64,000 nucleotides of DNA from Miscanthus floridulus. Its lineage: Eukaryota; Streptophyta; Magnoliopsida; Poales; Poaceae. Below the pieces are notes generated by a model. It saw only the letters and a program-made list of their open reading frames with translations, was not told the origin of the DNA and searched no databases. The position numbers and the translations under genes were made by a program. The stretch spans positions 25,768,487-25,832,486 of the forward strand of contig NC_089589.1 in the NCBI RefSeq assembly GCF_019320115.1, given 5' to 3'. Below, piece by piece: positions 1 to 11,637 of the stretch (its first letter is position 1; the number at the start of each line of letters is the position of its first letter).

Positions 1-1
1 T

Positions 2-2088
2 AAAGAAGGTGTACGTGTGTGGGATGAGTACAAACAGGAACACTTTGATCTGCGAGCATTGTTGTTCGTAACAATCAATGATTGGCCTGCTCTAAGTAAT
101 CTTTCAGGACAGTCAAACAAGGGATATAATGCATGCACACACTGCTTCGGTGATATTAGAGGTGTATTCTTGAAAAAATGTCGAAAGGTCGTGTACCTTG
201 GCCATCGTCGATTTCTTCCTGCAAATCACCCCGTAAGAAAGAAAGGTAAGCATTTTAAAGGGAAAGCAGACCACCTGACCAAGCCTCGCAACCGAACCGG
301 TGAGGATGTACTCGATATGGTCAATGATGTGAAAGTCGTCTTTGGAAAAGGACATGGAAGCCAACCTATTCCGAAAGACGCTAACGGTCACGCACCCATG
401 TGGAAGAAAAAGTCCATATTTTGGGACCTACCCTATTGGCAAGTCCTGGAGGTCCGTAGCTCGATCGACGTGATGCACCTGACGAAGAATCTTTGTGTGA
501 ACCTGCTAGGCTTTATGGGTGTGTATGGAAAGCCTAAGGACACATTTGAAGCACGACAGGACCTGCGTTGTTTGAGAGAAAGAGACAACCTGCATCCAGA
601 GAAGACAGATGATGGACGCCATTACTTACGTCCTGCTAGCTACACTCTAAGCAAAGAGGAGAAGGAAATCATGTTTGAATGCTTAAACAACATCAAGGTA
701 CCATCTGGATTCTCCTCGAATATAAAGGGTATTATAAATGTGACAGAGAAGAAATTCTGTAACTTAAAGTCCCATGACTGTCACGTTCTCATGACGCAAT
801 TACTTCCAGTTGCATTAAGAGGAATTCTACCTCCAAATGTACGTCTAGCCACCGTAAAGCTATGTGCATTCCTCAATGCAATTTCTCAGAAGGCAATTGA
901 TCCAACTGATCTAGCTAAACTACAGAATGATGTGGTTCAATGTCTCGTCAGCTTTGAGTTAGTGTTCCCTCCTTCCTTCTTTGATATTATGACACACCTC
1001 CTAGTTCACCTAGTCAAGGAGATTTTCACTCTCGGTCCTGTGTTCCTACACAACATGTTCCCCTTAGAGAGATTCATGGGAGTCCTAAAGAAATATGTTC
1101 ACAACCGTGCTCGCCCAGAAGGAAGCATCGCCAAGGGCTATGGAACAGAAGAGGTCATTGAGTTCTGTGTTGACTTTATTCCCGACCTTGACTCGATTGG
1201 TGTTCCTGAATCGAGACATGAGGGGAGACTAAGCGGAAAGGGGACACTAGGGAGGAAAACATATATTGGTACACAGTTCTACAGAACTCCTCTTTGGTAG
1301 ATCCGTATATTGAGACACACAAGGATCTCTTACGATCCGAGTTTCCAGGCAAGACTGAAGCTTGGATTACGCATAAGCACATGGAAACTTTCGGCGGTTG
1401 GTTGCGAAAAAAATGTCAAGGTGATGAGAGCATCCATGAGCAACTGTATTTATTGGCTATGCAACCATCATGGCATATCGTCACATACAAAGGGTACGAG
1501 ATAAATGGGAACATATTCTACACAGTAGCCCAAGATAAAAGGAGTACCAACCAAAATAGTGGTGTCCGCATAGATGCCACAGACCCGAATGGGAATAAGC
1601 AGACATATTATGGACGCATAGATGAAATATGGGAACTAGAATATGCACCTACTTTGAAGATCCCATTGTTCAAGTGCCAATGGGTCAAGGTGACCGGAGG
1701 CGGAGTAACAGTAGACAACGAGTATGGAATGACAACAGTAGACCTTAGTAATATTGGGTACAAAGACGAACCATTCGTCCTTGCCAAGGATGTGAATCAG
1801 GTGTTCTATGTCAATGATATGTCTACCAAACCAAAAAGAGGGAAAAACGATAATGACTCAACCAAAGAGCCAAAGCGCCACATAGTTCTTTCAGGGAAAA
1901 GAGTCATCGTGGGAATTGAGGACAAGTCGGACATGTCAGAAGAATATGAAAAGGATGACCGAATTCCGCCCTTCAAAGTGAACAAAGACCCTAGCATCTT
2001 GGTAAATGATGAGGACACTCCATGGTTACGAAGCGATCATAACCAAGGGACATACGTAAAGAAGAAGTTCACTGCTGTGCCCACTTGA
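2..2088 (+). pseudogene. TNP2-like CACTA transposase, 3' part, frameshifted
   Basis: The reading frame is open from the window edge, so the N-terminal half is missing only because the window starts here. Segment 2-1300 carries the end of the transposase_21/TNP2 domain (a CxxC pair in NACTHC, and the SSIDVMHLTKN block) and a DUF4218-type region (LMTQLLPVALR, then MFPLERFMGVLKKYVHNRARPEGSIA). Segment 1294-2088 is a DUF4216-type C-terminus in another frame. The true junction is recognisable: from about 1269 the second frame reads WYTVLQNSSLVDPYIETHK, which is the family continuation, so a small out-of-frame loss lies near 1255-1270. The protein would mobilise CACTA ends, but with this break a full-length enzyme is not expected unless an unseen intron removes it. 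The stop is at 2086-2088. Confidence 0.85.
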
Positions 2089-2542
2089 TGATATAGTGAT
2101 TTAATATAGTGTGTGTTTGAGATATTATGTAATAATTGTGAATTCAGATGTTTATTATGTCATATTTCAAATTAAATCAATGTTTGATTTGGTGGGATTT
2201 CTCTCTCAAAAAGGTAAATTAGGATACTGAGTGATGAAAAATTAAAATATTAACGTTAAAATGATGTGAAAACAAATTTCCTGTCCAAAACCAATAATTT
2301 TAATAATTTTAATTAAACACTACATTTTTGCATTAACGAAATAATAAATATTAGTTACATTATGTTTTATAATTCTAACAAAAAATAAAAAAAGTTAGGT
2401 TATCGATTTTTCCTATGTGCAATAAACAAAAATAAAATTCATATTTTTAACAAAATAATTTTATGCCTTTTATTTAATTTACTATGTATTTAATAAAAAC
2501 TATTGCATTTCTATTGTATTTAACAAGACTATTGCTTAAAAC
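2089..2542. other. AT-rich 3' flank of the transposase gene
   Basis: AT-rich non-coding DNA with runs of A and T. I see no gene or terminal repeat in it. Confidence 0.5.
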
Positions 2543-2800
2543 AGGCGGGAAACGAAACTGCAGGCCACCTTTACTCCCGGGTGGGAAGCCCACCCGGGAG
2601 TAAAGGTGGGCTGCAGTTTCGTGGCCCGCCAAAAAAAGCCTTTACTCCCGGTGCGTGTTACCAACCGGGAGTAAAGGTATACCTTTACTCCCGGTTGGTA
2701 ACACGCACCGGGAGTAAAGGAACCTTTACTCCCGGTTGGTAATACGCACCGGGAGTAAAGGGTTTTTACTCCCGGTTGGTGGCTGGCACCGGGAGTAATT
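2543..2800. repeat. Palindromic CACTA subterminal-type repeats, ACTCCC variant, inside element 1
   Basis: About ten copies of TTTACTCCCGG or its complement CCGGGAGTAAA, arranged as hairpins. The first palindrome (2543-2629) has arms of roughly 40 bases around a central AAG, and includes GAAACTGCAG and its mirror CTGCAGTTTC. Repeats of this kind normally sit just inside CACTA termini and bind the TNPA-type protein, but no CACTA terminus is visible here. The right-end block (8762-8992) mainly uses the AGTCCC variant. Confidence 0.85.
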
Positions 2801-2805
2801 CTCCT

Positions 2806-2830
2806 CTGCTATATAACCTCCAGCGCCTGG
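2806..2830 (+). promoter_or_regulatory. Putative TATA box of the CACTA second gene
   Basis: The sequence GCTATATAACC (about 2808-2818) lies directly after the repeat block and before a C-rich, leader-like region. CACTA element 2 has the same arrangement, with CTATAATCC right after its left repeats. The transcription start is inferred. Confidence 0.5.
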
Positions 2831-4412
2831 CAGATCGATCTGCTCGTCTTCTTCCTCGTCGAACACCGCCGCCCGGCCTCTTCTTCGACCTCGCGCCGCG
2901 TCCGTTCGCCTTCCGTGACACCGGCGCCGCCGTCTTCTTCCTCGTGCGGCCTCCACCGCGCGCGCCCGTGCCCCTCCTCCGCGCTTGCCCATGGCCCTCC
3001 ACCGCGCCCTCCTCCGCGCCCGAGGCCCTCCACCGCGCGTTGCCCCACCGCGCCGGCCCGAGGCCCTCCAGTACGTACACTGCCGAGCTTCGAGGTGATA
3101 TATTCGTCGATCTCTTTGTACATTCGTCCGAGCCCTCCACTGCCGAGTTATAGATCACGTCGAAAACTACAACTTTGGTGTAAGCCATGTCAACGGTCGA
3201 GGTCGATTGAAAATTCCAAATTTTGAATCACAAAATCTATAGAAACTAAAAATGAATATTTGGAACTCTAAATGATTTTAAATAAAAATATATCTTAAGG
3301 CAAGTTTTGAATATTTGGAACTCTAAATGACAAGTATAATTGATCACCAATGAAATTACTTTAGAAATTAATTAGATCGATGTAAATCCATGGCTTGTAT
3401 AATAAACACGCTATATATTATTTGGAAACAACGCTACGAACCATCCGCTAATGATCCAGCCCATCAACCGCCATATATTCATCACTATGATATGCCATTA
3501 TTTCAAGATGCAGTTTCAATAGAAGAATTTTTTCTATCTTCATAGATCAATGTTTGTTAACGAAATTTTATCCAAATATATTCATGTAGGGTCTTTTTTT
3601 TTGAAGGATTTGTTGTAGGATATATAATGGTCAAATAGGAACTCAATTTTGATACCCAGTTTATAAACTAAGCGTTTTTTAGTTTATCAAAAATATCACA
3701 TGTTTCTTCATTTGTGAACTTTGAATATACAGATATAATATATTAATGTTGCTAAAGTAATATGAGCATTACATATTTTTTCCGGGAAGACTATCTTCAA
3801 ACTTTATATCATAGCATCAGAGATCGCCTGTAGAAGAAGAAAATAAATTCTTATCATTTCGGAAATAGTAATGGTTATATGAGCAATAAGACACGTATAC
3901 TTACATTTCATAATGGCTTATACTTATATTATTAACATAGAATTTTCTCATATGATGAATGACTACATGGTTGATCACATGGTACATAGGATCACAACAT
4001 CACGCACCGACACCGCCCCGGCCCGCCTCACGTCGTCGTCGTCGTCAGCACGCCGGCCCGCCTCACGTCATCGTCGTCAGCACACCGGCCACCGCGCCGA
4101 CACGTATATATACGTCATTTGTATTCATATGCATTTCGTCCATGCGTTTCTATGTATACGGCGGAGCACCGCCGCCCTCGTTCACCCATGTGTACAGACA
4201 TATATACGGCGGAGTGGAGCACCGCCACTCTTGTCACACCGCCCTTTCTCGTGCCCTAATTCGCCCTAGTACCGACGTAGTTCGTCCTAGTGTGGCGAAT
4301 TGCGTCCGTGATCGAGGGGCAAGATTTAATAATGCATATTGTTTGTAGATTTTACGCATGTAATAAGCAAAGATTTGACGTACTATATATTGGTTTTGTT
4401 TTTTGAAGCTAG
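2831..4412 (+). other. Leader and intron region of the CACTA second gene
   Basis: GC-rich leader-like DNA (2831-3140) followed by AT-rich, intron-like DNA and a second GC-rich patch (4000-4300). The short open frames here have no recognisable family and low-complexity Arg/Pro/Ala composition, so I do not call them genes. A 5' untranslated exon and long intron are plausible but cannot be placed. Confidence 0.4.
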
Positions 4413-7400
4413 ATGGCCGACCCGAGAAATATGGATGAGGAGGAGTTGATGATGAATTTGATCAACACTGGCACTCAAGTTGCCGGCGATGATGGTGCTA
4501 AAAGTAACGTGCAAGAGGATGTAGATGACGGGAGTCAGTACTTAGCTCTTGAACAAAATGAGCAACAACATATTGGCCAAGTATATATTTTTTATTATTA
4601 GCTATATATATATATTATCATATGTCTTATGTGTGCTCATGACATTAAAAATAATGTTTATGTTTTGTAGCCCTCTGGATCGACATCAACAACTACAACG
4701 AAGAGTAAAAATGTTCGAGGTCCCAAAAAGCCATTGGAGGGTCGCTTCATCATCTCGGAGTTCAATGTGGATACAGGAGAACCCGGGGGCCGAATAAAAT
4801 GAAATTTGTGCACCACTGTGGTTACCTTGTACGGGACCGGCTCCCGATTAGTACCCGTGAATGGAAGAAGAAGACCAATGCTCCTCATATCAGTTTTGTC
4901 TCCGATCGTGACAAGGCGTTAATTTGGAATGATGTCTTGGTACATTTCACGCTCCAAACAGATGATTATGATGATATAATAGATGGTGATGAATTGAAGG
5001 AGCGAGTTAGGGATTGGGCAATGAAGAAGATGGCCACCCAGTTTCAGACTTGGAAGAAACACCTATACACGACGTATGTCAAGAAGAACATAGCACCAGA
5101 TTTTACTGTCCCAGGCCCGATCTCAAAGCAGAGGCCCTATTGGGATGAGTTTGTACAGTACAAGACTTCAGAAGAGGGTGTGAGTCGGGTGATAAAGAAC
5201 CAACGTAATGCCCAACAGAAGACATACCACCATACCTTGGGATCAGGTGGCTACCCGACTGCCATTAAGAAGTGGAACAAAATGGAAGCAGACCTTCTTG
5301 CCAAGGGTATCAGACCAGAATCACTCGAGTGGGGAGAACGTGCAAAGAATTGGTTTTTCGCTCATGGGGGAACACTAGACCAGGAGACAGGGAAGTGCGT
5401 TTATGGCGCAAGACTGCAAGAAGCAGCAGAAAGATTGTTTTATGCTCAGAGAGCTGCTGCTAGTGGTGAGTTCAGGCCCAACAGAGAGAAGGATGAGCTG
5501 ACATACGCCATCGGGACTATTGAACATGGTGGCCGAACTAGAGGCAAAGGAAGTGTCTCGTGGGAGCATGGATTCCCTCAGGACAGACCTTCCTACAGAG
5601 GTCGCCAGAGAAAGAAGGAAGAAGAGGCACACCGGCTCCAGAGGTTGGAGGAAGCGGTGCGTGAAGCACAGGAGCGGGAAAAAAACCTTGAAGCGAGAAT
5701 GCAGGAGGAAATCAAAAGGCAAGTGCAAATAGCAGTGAGTGCAAGCAAGCAGGCATCAGAGCCAGGAATCAACATTAGCCAATCTGTTCAGTTGAAAAGC
5801 AGCTGCGCTTCCACGGAGATACCAAATCAAGGGGACACAGGACTGCGCTTCCCTGTGGATGACGTCACTGAACCTTGTACAACGTGTGAGCTACACATTC
5901 CGAAGGAGAATTCCACAATCAAGGTGGCTATCGGTCTTGTTAATCCTATCGACCGAACCAAGACACCAAGGATTCATGGGAATATAATCCAAGAAGGATA
6001 TGCCACCATCTCGGTAGATAAAGCTGAAAAAGGTTTTAGTGATTTGCCTCTTGACATTCCTGGAGGTGATGGCGAGAAGACTCTAGGAGAAGCGGAGAAG
6101 ACATTCATTCTATGGCGCAAGCGCTACATCATCATTCCAGGGATGTCGGCTCCACCTCCTTCTGAACTACCTCACCATAGGTACGTGCGGATGAAAACAC
6201 TACATCATTAATTTGTATTGGCTTAAATAATTAACAATCTGCTCATAATAATATGTCATTCCTTTTTTTGTAGCAGATCCTCCCCCAACCTAAATCCAAT
6301 TGTTCAATCGCCAGATCATCATAGTGCTCTGTACGATGACATTGTGTTGGAAGACGAGGCTGCATCCACACCCTCTCCAAGGAGGTCTCCAACGCCACAG
6401 CCGCCACCTCCAAGGAGGTCTCCAACGCCGCTGCCAACACCTCCAAGGAGGTCTCCAACGCCGCTGCCAACACCTCCAAGGAGGTCTCCAACGCCTCCCC
6501 CGCCCCCGCCTACCAAGAAGCCTAGCAAGAGGCCAGCCCCTCGAACGAAGAATCAGTCCCCGCCTGCAAAGAAAGCCACCGTGAAACCAAGGGCTATTCC
6601 CAAAATAATATCTGAAGAGAAGGAAGAAGGAACTGATGCATATAAAAAAGACATGTCTAGATTCTATGACAAACTTAAAATGAATCAAGAAGCAAGGAGA
6701 AACCTAGAGAAACCGTACTTCTTCGTAGCTCCGGATATTTTAAGAAAAAAGGTGACTTCTTACCAGCATCAACAGTGGGAATCTCGTAAGCCGTCCAAAT
6801 CAACGTTATCAGACTATGACCGCACTCTCACCAAGTCAATTGAGGCGGCACAGAAAAAGAAGCGGGCAGGGAAAGGAGTTGCCCAACTCGGACAACAAGC
6901 GCACCAATCAATCCCCCCGCTAGTTGTTGGTAATGAATATGGTTCGAATTTAGGATTAATGCATCAGGCAAACATACCTCCGGATGTCGATTTGGATCAC
7001 CTTGGTGAATTTCTTGATAAGACTGGTCTCGACCTTTACCAGATGTTTGGTGATGGAAAAATTGAGAGTGCGGTGGAGGTTGATATTTGGAAGAAAAAAT
7101 TTGTACTAGGCCAGAGTCTATACAACCCTCAAGCCTTATCTGATCTGGGGACGCAAATGTACCTGCTAAACAAGTGGTACATGCAGGCGTCTACCAGTGG
7201 AGACTTCTGCGTTGGTGTCAGAATTAGAGACGAACATTGGTTCCGTGGCGATGATGTTATGTATGTTGACTTTGCAGAATTTCATCAACTATGCCACCTT
7301 ACCTCTCTGGACAAAGTTATCATTAGCTGCTATTGCCTGTAAGTAATAATTCTTTCGATCTATTATTAAACTCATCATATGTGTGCATATGCATATAAAT

Positions 7401-8434
7401 TATCCTAACAAGTACTATATATATGCAGATTTACAATGACAGAGCTCAGAAAGGAAGGCTGCAATGAAATTGGTTTTGTTGATCCCCATATAGTATTCAA
7501 AGACCCAATTACTCCAATGACTAATTGGAAGTCTGAGTCAGAGAGTAACATCATGAACTTCTTAGTGAACCAACGCCACAAGAAGGATATACTCTTTCCC
7601 TATAACTTCAAGTGAGTGTTAATCATGTCGATCATAGCCTTAATGGCTCATATGTTGATTCTAGTTAATTAATGAGTGTTATGCGTTATATCCTATAAAC
7701 ACATGCAGCAATCACTGGATATTGATGGACATCGATCTGGTGAAAAGTCACTTGATAATCTATGACTCGATGAGAAAACCACAACAAGACTACCAAGATA
7801 TGATAGATATTATCCAGAGGTAATTTCGGGATCTCTAGCAACTATATATACACACAAACATGATGATTAACTATATCTGATGACGTGGCAAATTTTTTAT
7901 TGGGCAGTGTTTGGAAAACCTTTATTGAGAAGCAACACATGGAAAAATGCAAAGCGCCACTGAATGTAATCCCATTGAAAGTAAGTCCCCTGAATCGCAT
8001 CATCTTTATTAATTAAACATATAGCTTTCACCGGATCACCAGATTGGATGACAAATCTTTTTCTCGTAAAGTGGTGTCTGAGGCAGGAACAGGGGAACAA
8101 CTACTGTGGTTACTATGTTTGCAAGTTTATCAAGGTGCTCTCCCAAAGAACTCCTACAGAGAGACTCAAAGTACGTTAAAAATACACTATATATTCATTT
8201 AATTATTATTATTGATTGTGTTACTATGTCTTTATATATATATATATATGTACATATATTAATTTATTTTCCTTTAATTCAAACCTGTAGACTCGATGGT
8301 TGGAGGAAAAGGTCATACGGCAAGACCAAATCAAAGCAATTCAAGAGTCTATAGCCGGATTTTTTAATGAGCAGGTCATCGATTCCAAGGGCGAGTTCTA
8401 CTTCGACCCAACACTGCCATTGAAGCCAAGCTAG
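4413..8434 (+). pseudogene. CACTA second gene: TNPA/DUF8039-like protein with C-terminal Ulp1-like cysteine peptidase
   Basis: Eight exons joined by GT-AG splice sites keep frame: 4413-4580, 4671-6180, 6274-7338, 7429-7611, 7709-7819, 7908-7980, 8072-8170, 8291-8434. The one break is near 4788, where a single missing base gives a stop just before the family frame resumes at ATG 4799; hence 'pseudogene'. Exon 2 has a Lys/Trp-rich region (CGYLVRDRLPIS, KNWFFAHGG), a charged coiled coil (about 5590-5740) and a DUF8039-like block ending ILWRKRYIIIPG. Exon 3 opens with SPTP/PPRR proline repeats. Exons 5-7 form a C48/Ulp1-like peptidase fold with His in NHWILMDID, Asp in IYDSM, Gln in CLRQEQGNNYCG and Cys in CGYYVC. 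The role in transposition is not established; SUMO-type deconjugation is only a family inference. Confidence 0.8.
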
Positions 8435-8519
8435 AGGATGAGAAGAAACTTGTTATGTCACAACAACTATAATGCAATCTTTTGTAATATATGCACATGA
8501 AATAATATAATGTAAAATA

Positions 8520-8558
8520 CACATATGCATGCATGCATGTAAATATATATATGATGCA

Positions 8559-8606
<48 letters not shown>
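8520..8606. repeat. (TA)n and TGCA microsatellite
   Basis: GCATGCATGC repeats followed by about 44 bases of uninterrupted (TA)n at 8562-8605. Confidence 0.9.
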
Positions 8607-8607
<1 letters not shown>

Positions 8608-8761
8608 CTATGCTTGAATTGTGTGATTTAATACGTTCATTGTGCTTGAACCGAAACATACTATATGCGCATATAAATGTATAATTAGCAGCGTACAATA
8701 CGACTTCGAAAACCTATTTTGAAAAGAAAACAAAAAAATGAAAAGAAAAGAAAAAAGAAAA

Positions 8762-9003
8762 AAACCTTTAGTCCCGGTTCGTATTACCAACCGGGACTAA
8801 AGGTGCCGGCCATCGTGGCATGTCAGGAGGCACCTTTAGTCCCGGTTGGTGTTACCCACCGGGACTAAAGGTCCTCCTTTAGTCCCGGTTCCTGACCCGG
8901 GACTAAAGGACCCCCCCTTTAGTCCCGGATGCTTGCTCCCGGGTGGGGAACCGGGACTAGAGGGGGTTCCCCACCGGGAGTAAAGCTCGGTTCTCTACCA
9001 GTG
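8762..9003. repeat. Right subterminal repeats and terminal inverted repeat of CACTA element 1
   Basis: Tandem hairpins of CCTTTAGTCCCGG and CCGGGACTAAAGG, ending in TTCTCTACCAGTG, the inverted CACTGGTAGAGAA terminus, at 9003. Confidence 0.9.
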
Positions 9004-9974
9004 ATTACATATCGGTAGTAGAATGGTTTTGTAAAGCATGGAGTTAAAAAAATTTAATCACCAATATTGATGCCACATAAATGTTTCAGTCAAAATGTAT
9101 AAACTTATTTAGAATAACAATATATGAAATTTAACGTCATGAATTGTCAGGGTCATCGCTATGTATATACTTCTTTAGAATTAACATTTTTCCATGCTAG
9201 ATAAGATACTAAAATAAATATTAATTGACCCTAATGTATACCTGTTCTATGTGGGAGGGGGGGGGGGGGGGGGTCATAGCATCATATTTACTTTTAACAT
9301 AACAATTGTAGAAGTGTGCAATTTATAAATATATATTATTATTATAAATTTGAGAAGTTTTATGTTTACTTGTAGGACGACAAACGTGGATAACTAGACA
9401 CAAATTAAAAAGTGTAACTTATATTTTTCTTTCATAGTTGCATATATGGTAATAATTTAAAAGCCAATGTAGAGTTTACATTGTATTATCTTTTATAATG
9501 ATATATGTGGATAATTTATAAAATATTAGGGATTATTTTAAATTATCTTTTATTGGGGCAAATTTGGATATAAAATAGATATAAAGTTAGAGGGTTATTT
9601 TAAATTATCTTTTATAGCAGCAAAGGTGGGTAATTAATATGCAAATTTAGGGACTATTTTGAATTATCAATCGTAATGGTAGAGTTGGGTAATTTAGATG
9701 CAAAATTACTGGTTACTTTATGTATTTTTCATAAGGTAAAGGCAAAGGTGGATAATTTTTTAGAAAATAGAATAGATCTAATGGTCATTACCGATGATGA
9801 TGGTTAGAGTCTACCAAAGCAAAGGCTAGATGTTTGTGATTATTGTAAGAATTTTTAGGACTTATCTTTTTTTTTTCTATCTCGTGTGCTAATTAAGAAT
9901 TAACATGGAGGCTCCATTGGGACCTTAGGAATAGTAAGAAGCTCTCGTAATATAAAAGGATTGAATGTACTTGT
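9004..9974. repeat. AT-rich intergenic DNA with degenerate tandem repeats and a poly-G run
   Basis: No gene seen. A run of 17 G lies at 9257-9273. From about 9470 to 9770 a unit of roughly 70-80 bases recurs in decayed form, with the shared core TTTTAAATTATCTTTTAT followed by a GGTGGATAATT-like part. Confidence 0.5.
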
Positions 9975-10781
9975 TCAAAGAAAAGGGATCACCGTACCGT
10001 TGAGGACGAGGTAGATGGCATCTAGTAGCTCCGAATTGGGTTGTGGATCCGCATAGTTTCTTCGCTTCCACTCTCGCAGACGCCTTGACATCTCCACATA
10101 TTTCCACACGTAATTGATCATCAATTCTTTGGTCAATTCTTTGGTGAATCCTTTCCCGGTGTCCCAGCCACGTGTAATGGCGTTGTGCACAGGATTCATC
10201 TTTGCGGACTCGGAGATCATGAACATCAGGCCCACCAGTGCCAGCCTGAGGTTGTAAACATCCGCCACTACATTTGGGTCGAAGCGCGACAGCACGCGCA
10301 CGGCGCGCGTCGCGAAGTTCTTGCCCAGGTTCGCTGACGTCAGTATATCTATTACTTCTGCCGCGTTTCTGACGCCTAGTATACTTTTGTAGCTGTTGCC
10401 CCAGCCTAGAAGTTTTGATCTGTATCCTTGTGGGAGCATTCGCTGGTAGCCAAGCTCGTACCAAGCTCCGTTCTGGTTCATGAAGCCCATGATGTCCATG
10501 TTGTCATCCCGGATGACTAGGGTTGTCGATATCGTTTCCCCGCTGTCCTTCACCACCTGTAGCTCGACTTCAATCCACCTCGCCGGTTGTTCACCATCAG
10601 CACGCTGCTTGGCGAGCATTGGATGACTTTTGGTAGATTCGAGCTTTGGGTCTCTGTGCAGGTCCATGATATCCTCGCGATCAGGATGCTCCGCGAGTTT
10701 GACACGTAGAGCCTCCATGAATGAAATGAAGGATGATTTTTCACCTCTGATGGTATACACTACCTCACAATTTCCTGCCAC
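9975..10781 (-). CDS. Ribosome-inactivating protein (type 1-like rRNA N-glycosidase), 5' end uncertain
   Basis: The open frame encodes about 268 residues of the plant RIP fold. Family members remove one adenine from the sarcin-ricin loop of 28S rRNA; in grasses they are cytosolic or seed storage/defence proteins. Visible landmarks are the first active-site Tyr in WYELGYQ, the second in GWGNSYKSILG, and the Glu-containing helix SESAKMNP. The helix has Lys where the family has catalytic Arg (its paralogue at 20832 reads SESAR), so activity may be reduced. No ATG starts the frame: it opens with GTG at 10781 and the first internal Met lies about 24 residues in. A first exon like that of the paralogue is not visible upstream, where different, repeat-like DNA begins near 10834. 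It may be a 5'-truncated copy. It shares about 45 bases around the stop codon with the paralogue. Confidence 0.75.
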   Translation of the reverse strand: MAGNCEVVYTIRGEKSSFISFMEALRVKLAEHPDREDIMDLHRDPKLESTKSHPMLAKQRADGEQPARWIEVELQVVKDSGETISTTLVIRDDNMDIMGFMNQNGAWYELGYQRMLPQGYRSKLLGWGNSYKSILGVRNAAEVIDILTSANLGKNFATRAVRVLSRFDPNVVADVYNLRLALVGLMFMISESAKMNPVHNAITRGWDTGKGFTKELTKELMINYVWKYVEMSRRLREWKRRNYADPQPNSELLDAIYLVLNGTVIPFL

Positions 10782-10833
10782 AATTAATAATAACTTAACT
10801 CATGAGAAAACTGCTTTAAATTATAAGTCACTA

Positions 10834-11308
10834 GTGCATTAACTCGTGCTCTCGCACGGGCTAGAATTTTTGAGAAATTATTGTTTAATACATATGACTA
10901 ATAAAAAATGTTTTTATTAAATTGAATGTTTTTATCTTTGTTTGTTTCTACAAAATAGACATAATAGATATTTCATATACTCTATATCCAATTATTATAA
11001 ACATATTAATTTCTTTTTTTTTTTTGTCAGGGACAGATTTATATGATTTTTATCACTATTCGTATTTTTGCCATTACATGGCATCTTTTTATATTTTAAA
11101 TATGTAATTAGTTTGAAATCGTGCCTTTAACTATGACGTGAGATGCATTTATTTAAAATTTAAGCTTAAGTTATATAACCTCTTGTTTCATCCCTTTCTG
11201 TGACATCATAAATCTATATTTTAGCTTTTAACTTTTAATCTAGTTGATTTTTTTGAGGAAAATACATGTGCATTCCCTGACATTGTCTCAGGGTGTCATC
11301 TAGATACC
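10834..11308. other. AT-rich repeat-like DNA upstream of the RIP copy
   Basis: It starts with CACTAGTGCATTAACTCG and a small hairpin (CGTGC-TCTC-GCACG) followed by GGCTAG, then AT-rich DNA without coding signal. The hairpin plus CTAG resembles a Helitron 3' end, but the following base is A instead of T, so I leave it unassigned. Confidence 0.35.
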
Positions 11309-11637
11309 TGACAAGATCCTAACATATGAGTATATTAAGCCACGAGTCCAACGGTTCCCAACCAAGAAAGACACCCCGACCGATCCCTCTAGGATCGCCC
11401 GGGGGCTCGGGGGCTATACCCATCGGGTACACTCGCGCGCACCCTCTGAGGAGAAACCCGGCCGAGCCTGACTCCGCTGCGACCTCCGCTTGGGGCTCGG
11501 GGGCTTGCCCGAGCCCCCAGGCTCCCGATCTACGCCAACACTCCGGTCCGGACATTGGCTCCTACTCGACAAACACTACTAGAGAACAGACTTTAGAACG
11601 ATGTCCCAAATTAGCATTAGCCTCGGCATTTTTTGCC

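Larger units (their letters stand above)
1..9003 (+). mobile_element. CACTA (En/Spm) DNA transposon, element 1, 5' end outside window
   Basis: The right end is clear: palindromic subterminal repeats (8762-8992) are followed by a terminal inverted repeat whose reverse complement reads CACTGGTAGAGAACC and which ends at 9003. Two genes lie on the plus strand, TNP2-like transposase (1-2088) and a TNPA/Ulp1-type gene (4413-8434), the usual grass CACTA gene pair. The left terminus is not in the window, so the 3-bp target duplication (ATT would be the right copy, 9004-9006) cannot be tested. A block of terminal-type repeats at 2543-2800 lies between the two genes. Either this block is an internal promoter region, or the TNP2 part and the Ulp1 part come from two related elements fused by deletion. 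Confidence 0.85.

Noticed and set aside
2726..3226. Several overlapping Arg/Ala/Pro-rich frames on both strands
   Set aside because: They lie in the GC-rich leader after the CACTA repeat block. Multiple frames are open on both strands with no family features.
10843..10875. Hairpin followed by GGCTAG resembling a Helitron 3' end
   Set aside because: The base after CTAG is A, not T. It does not share the TTGCAA-GCACG text of the other three ends, and no 5' end is seen.
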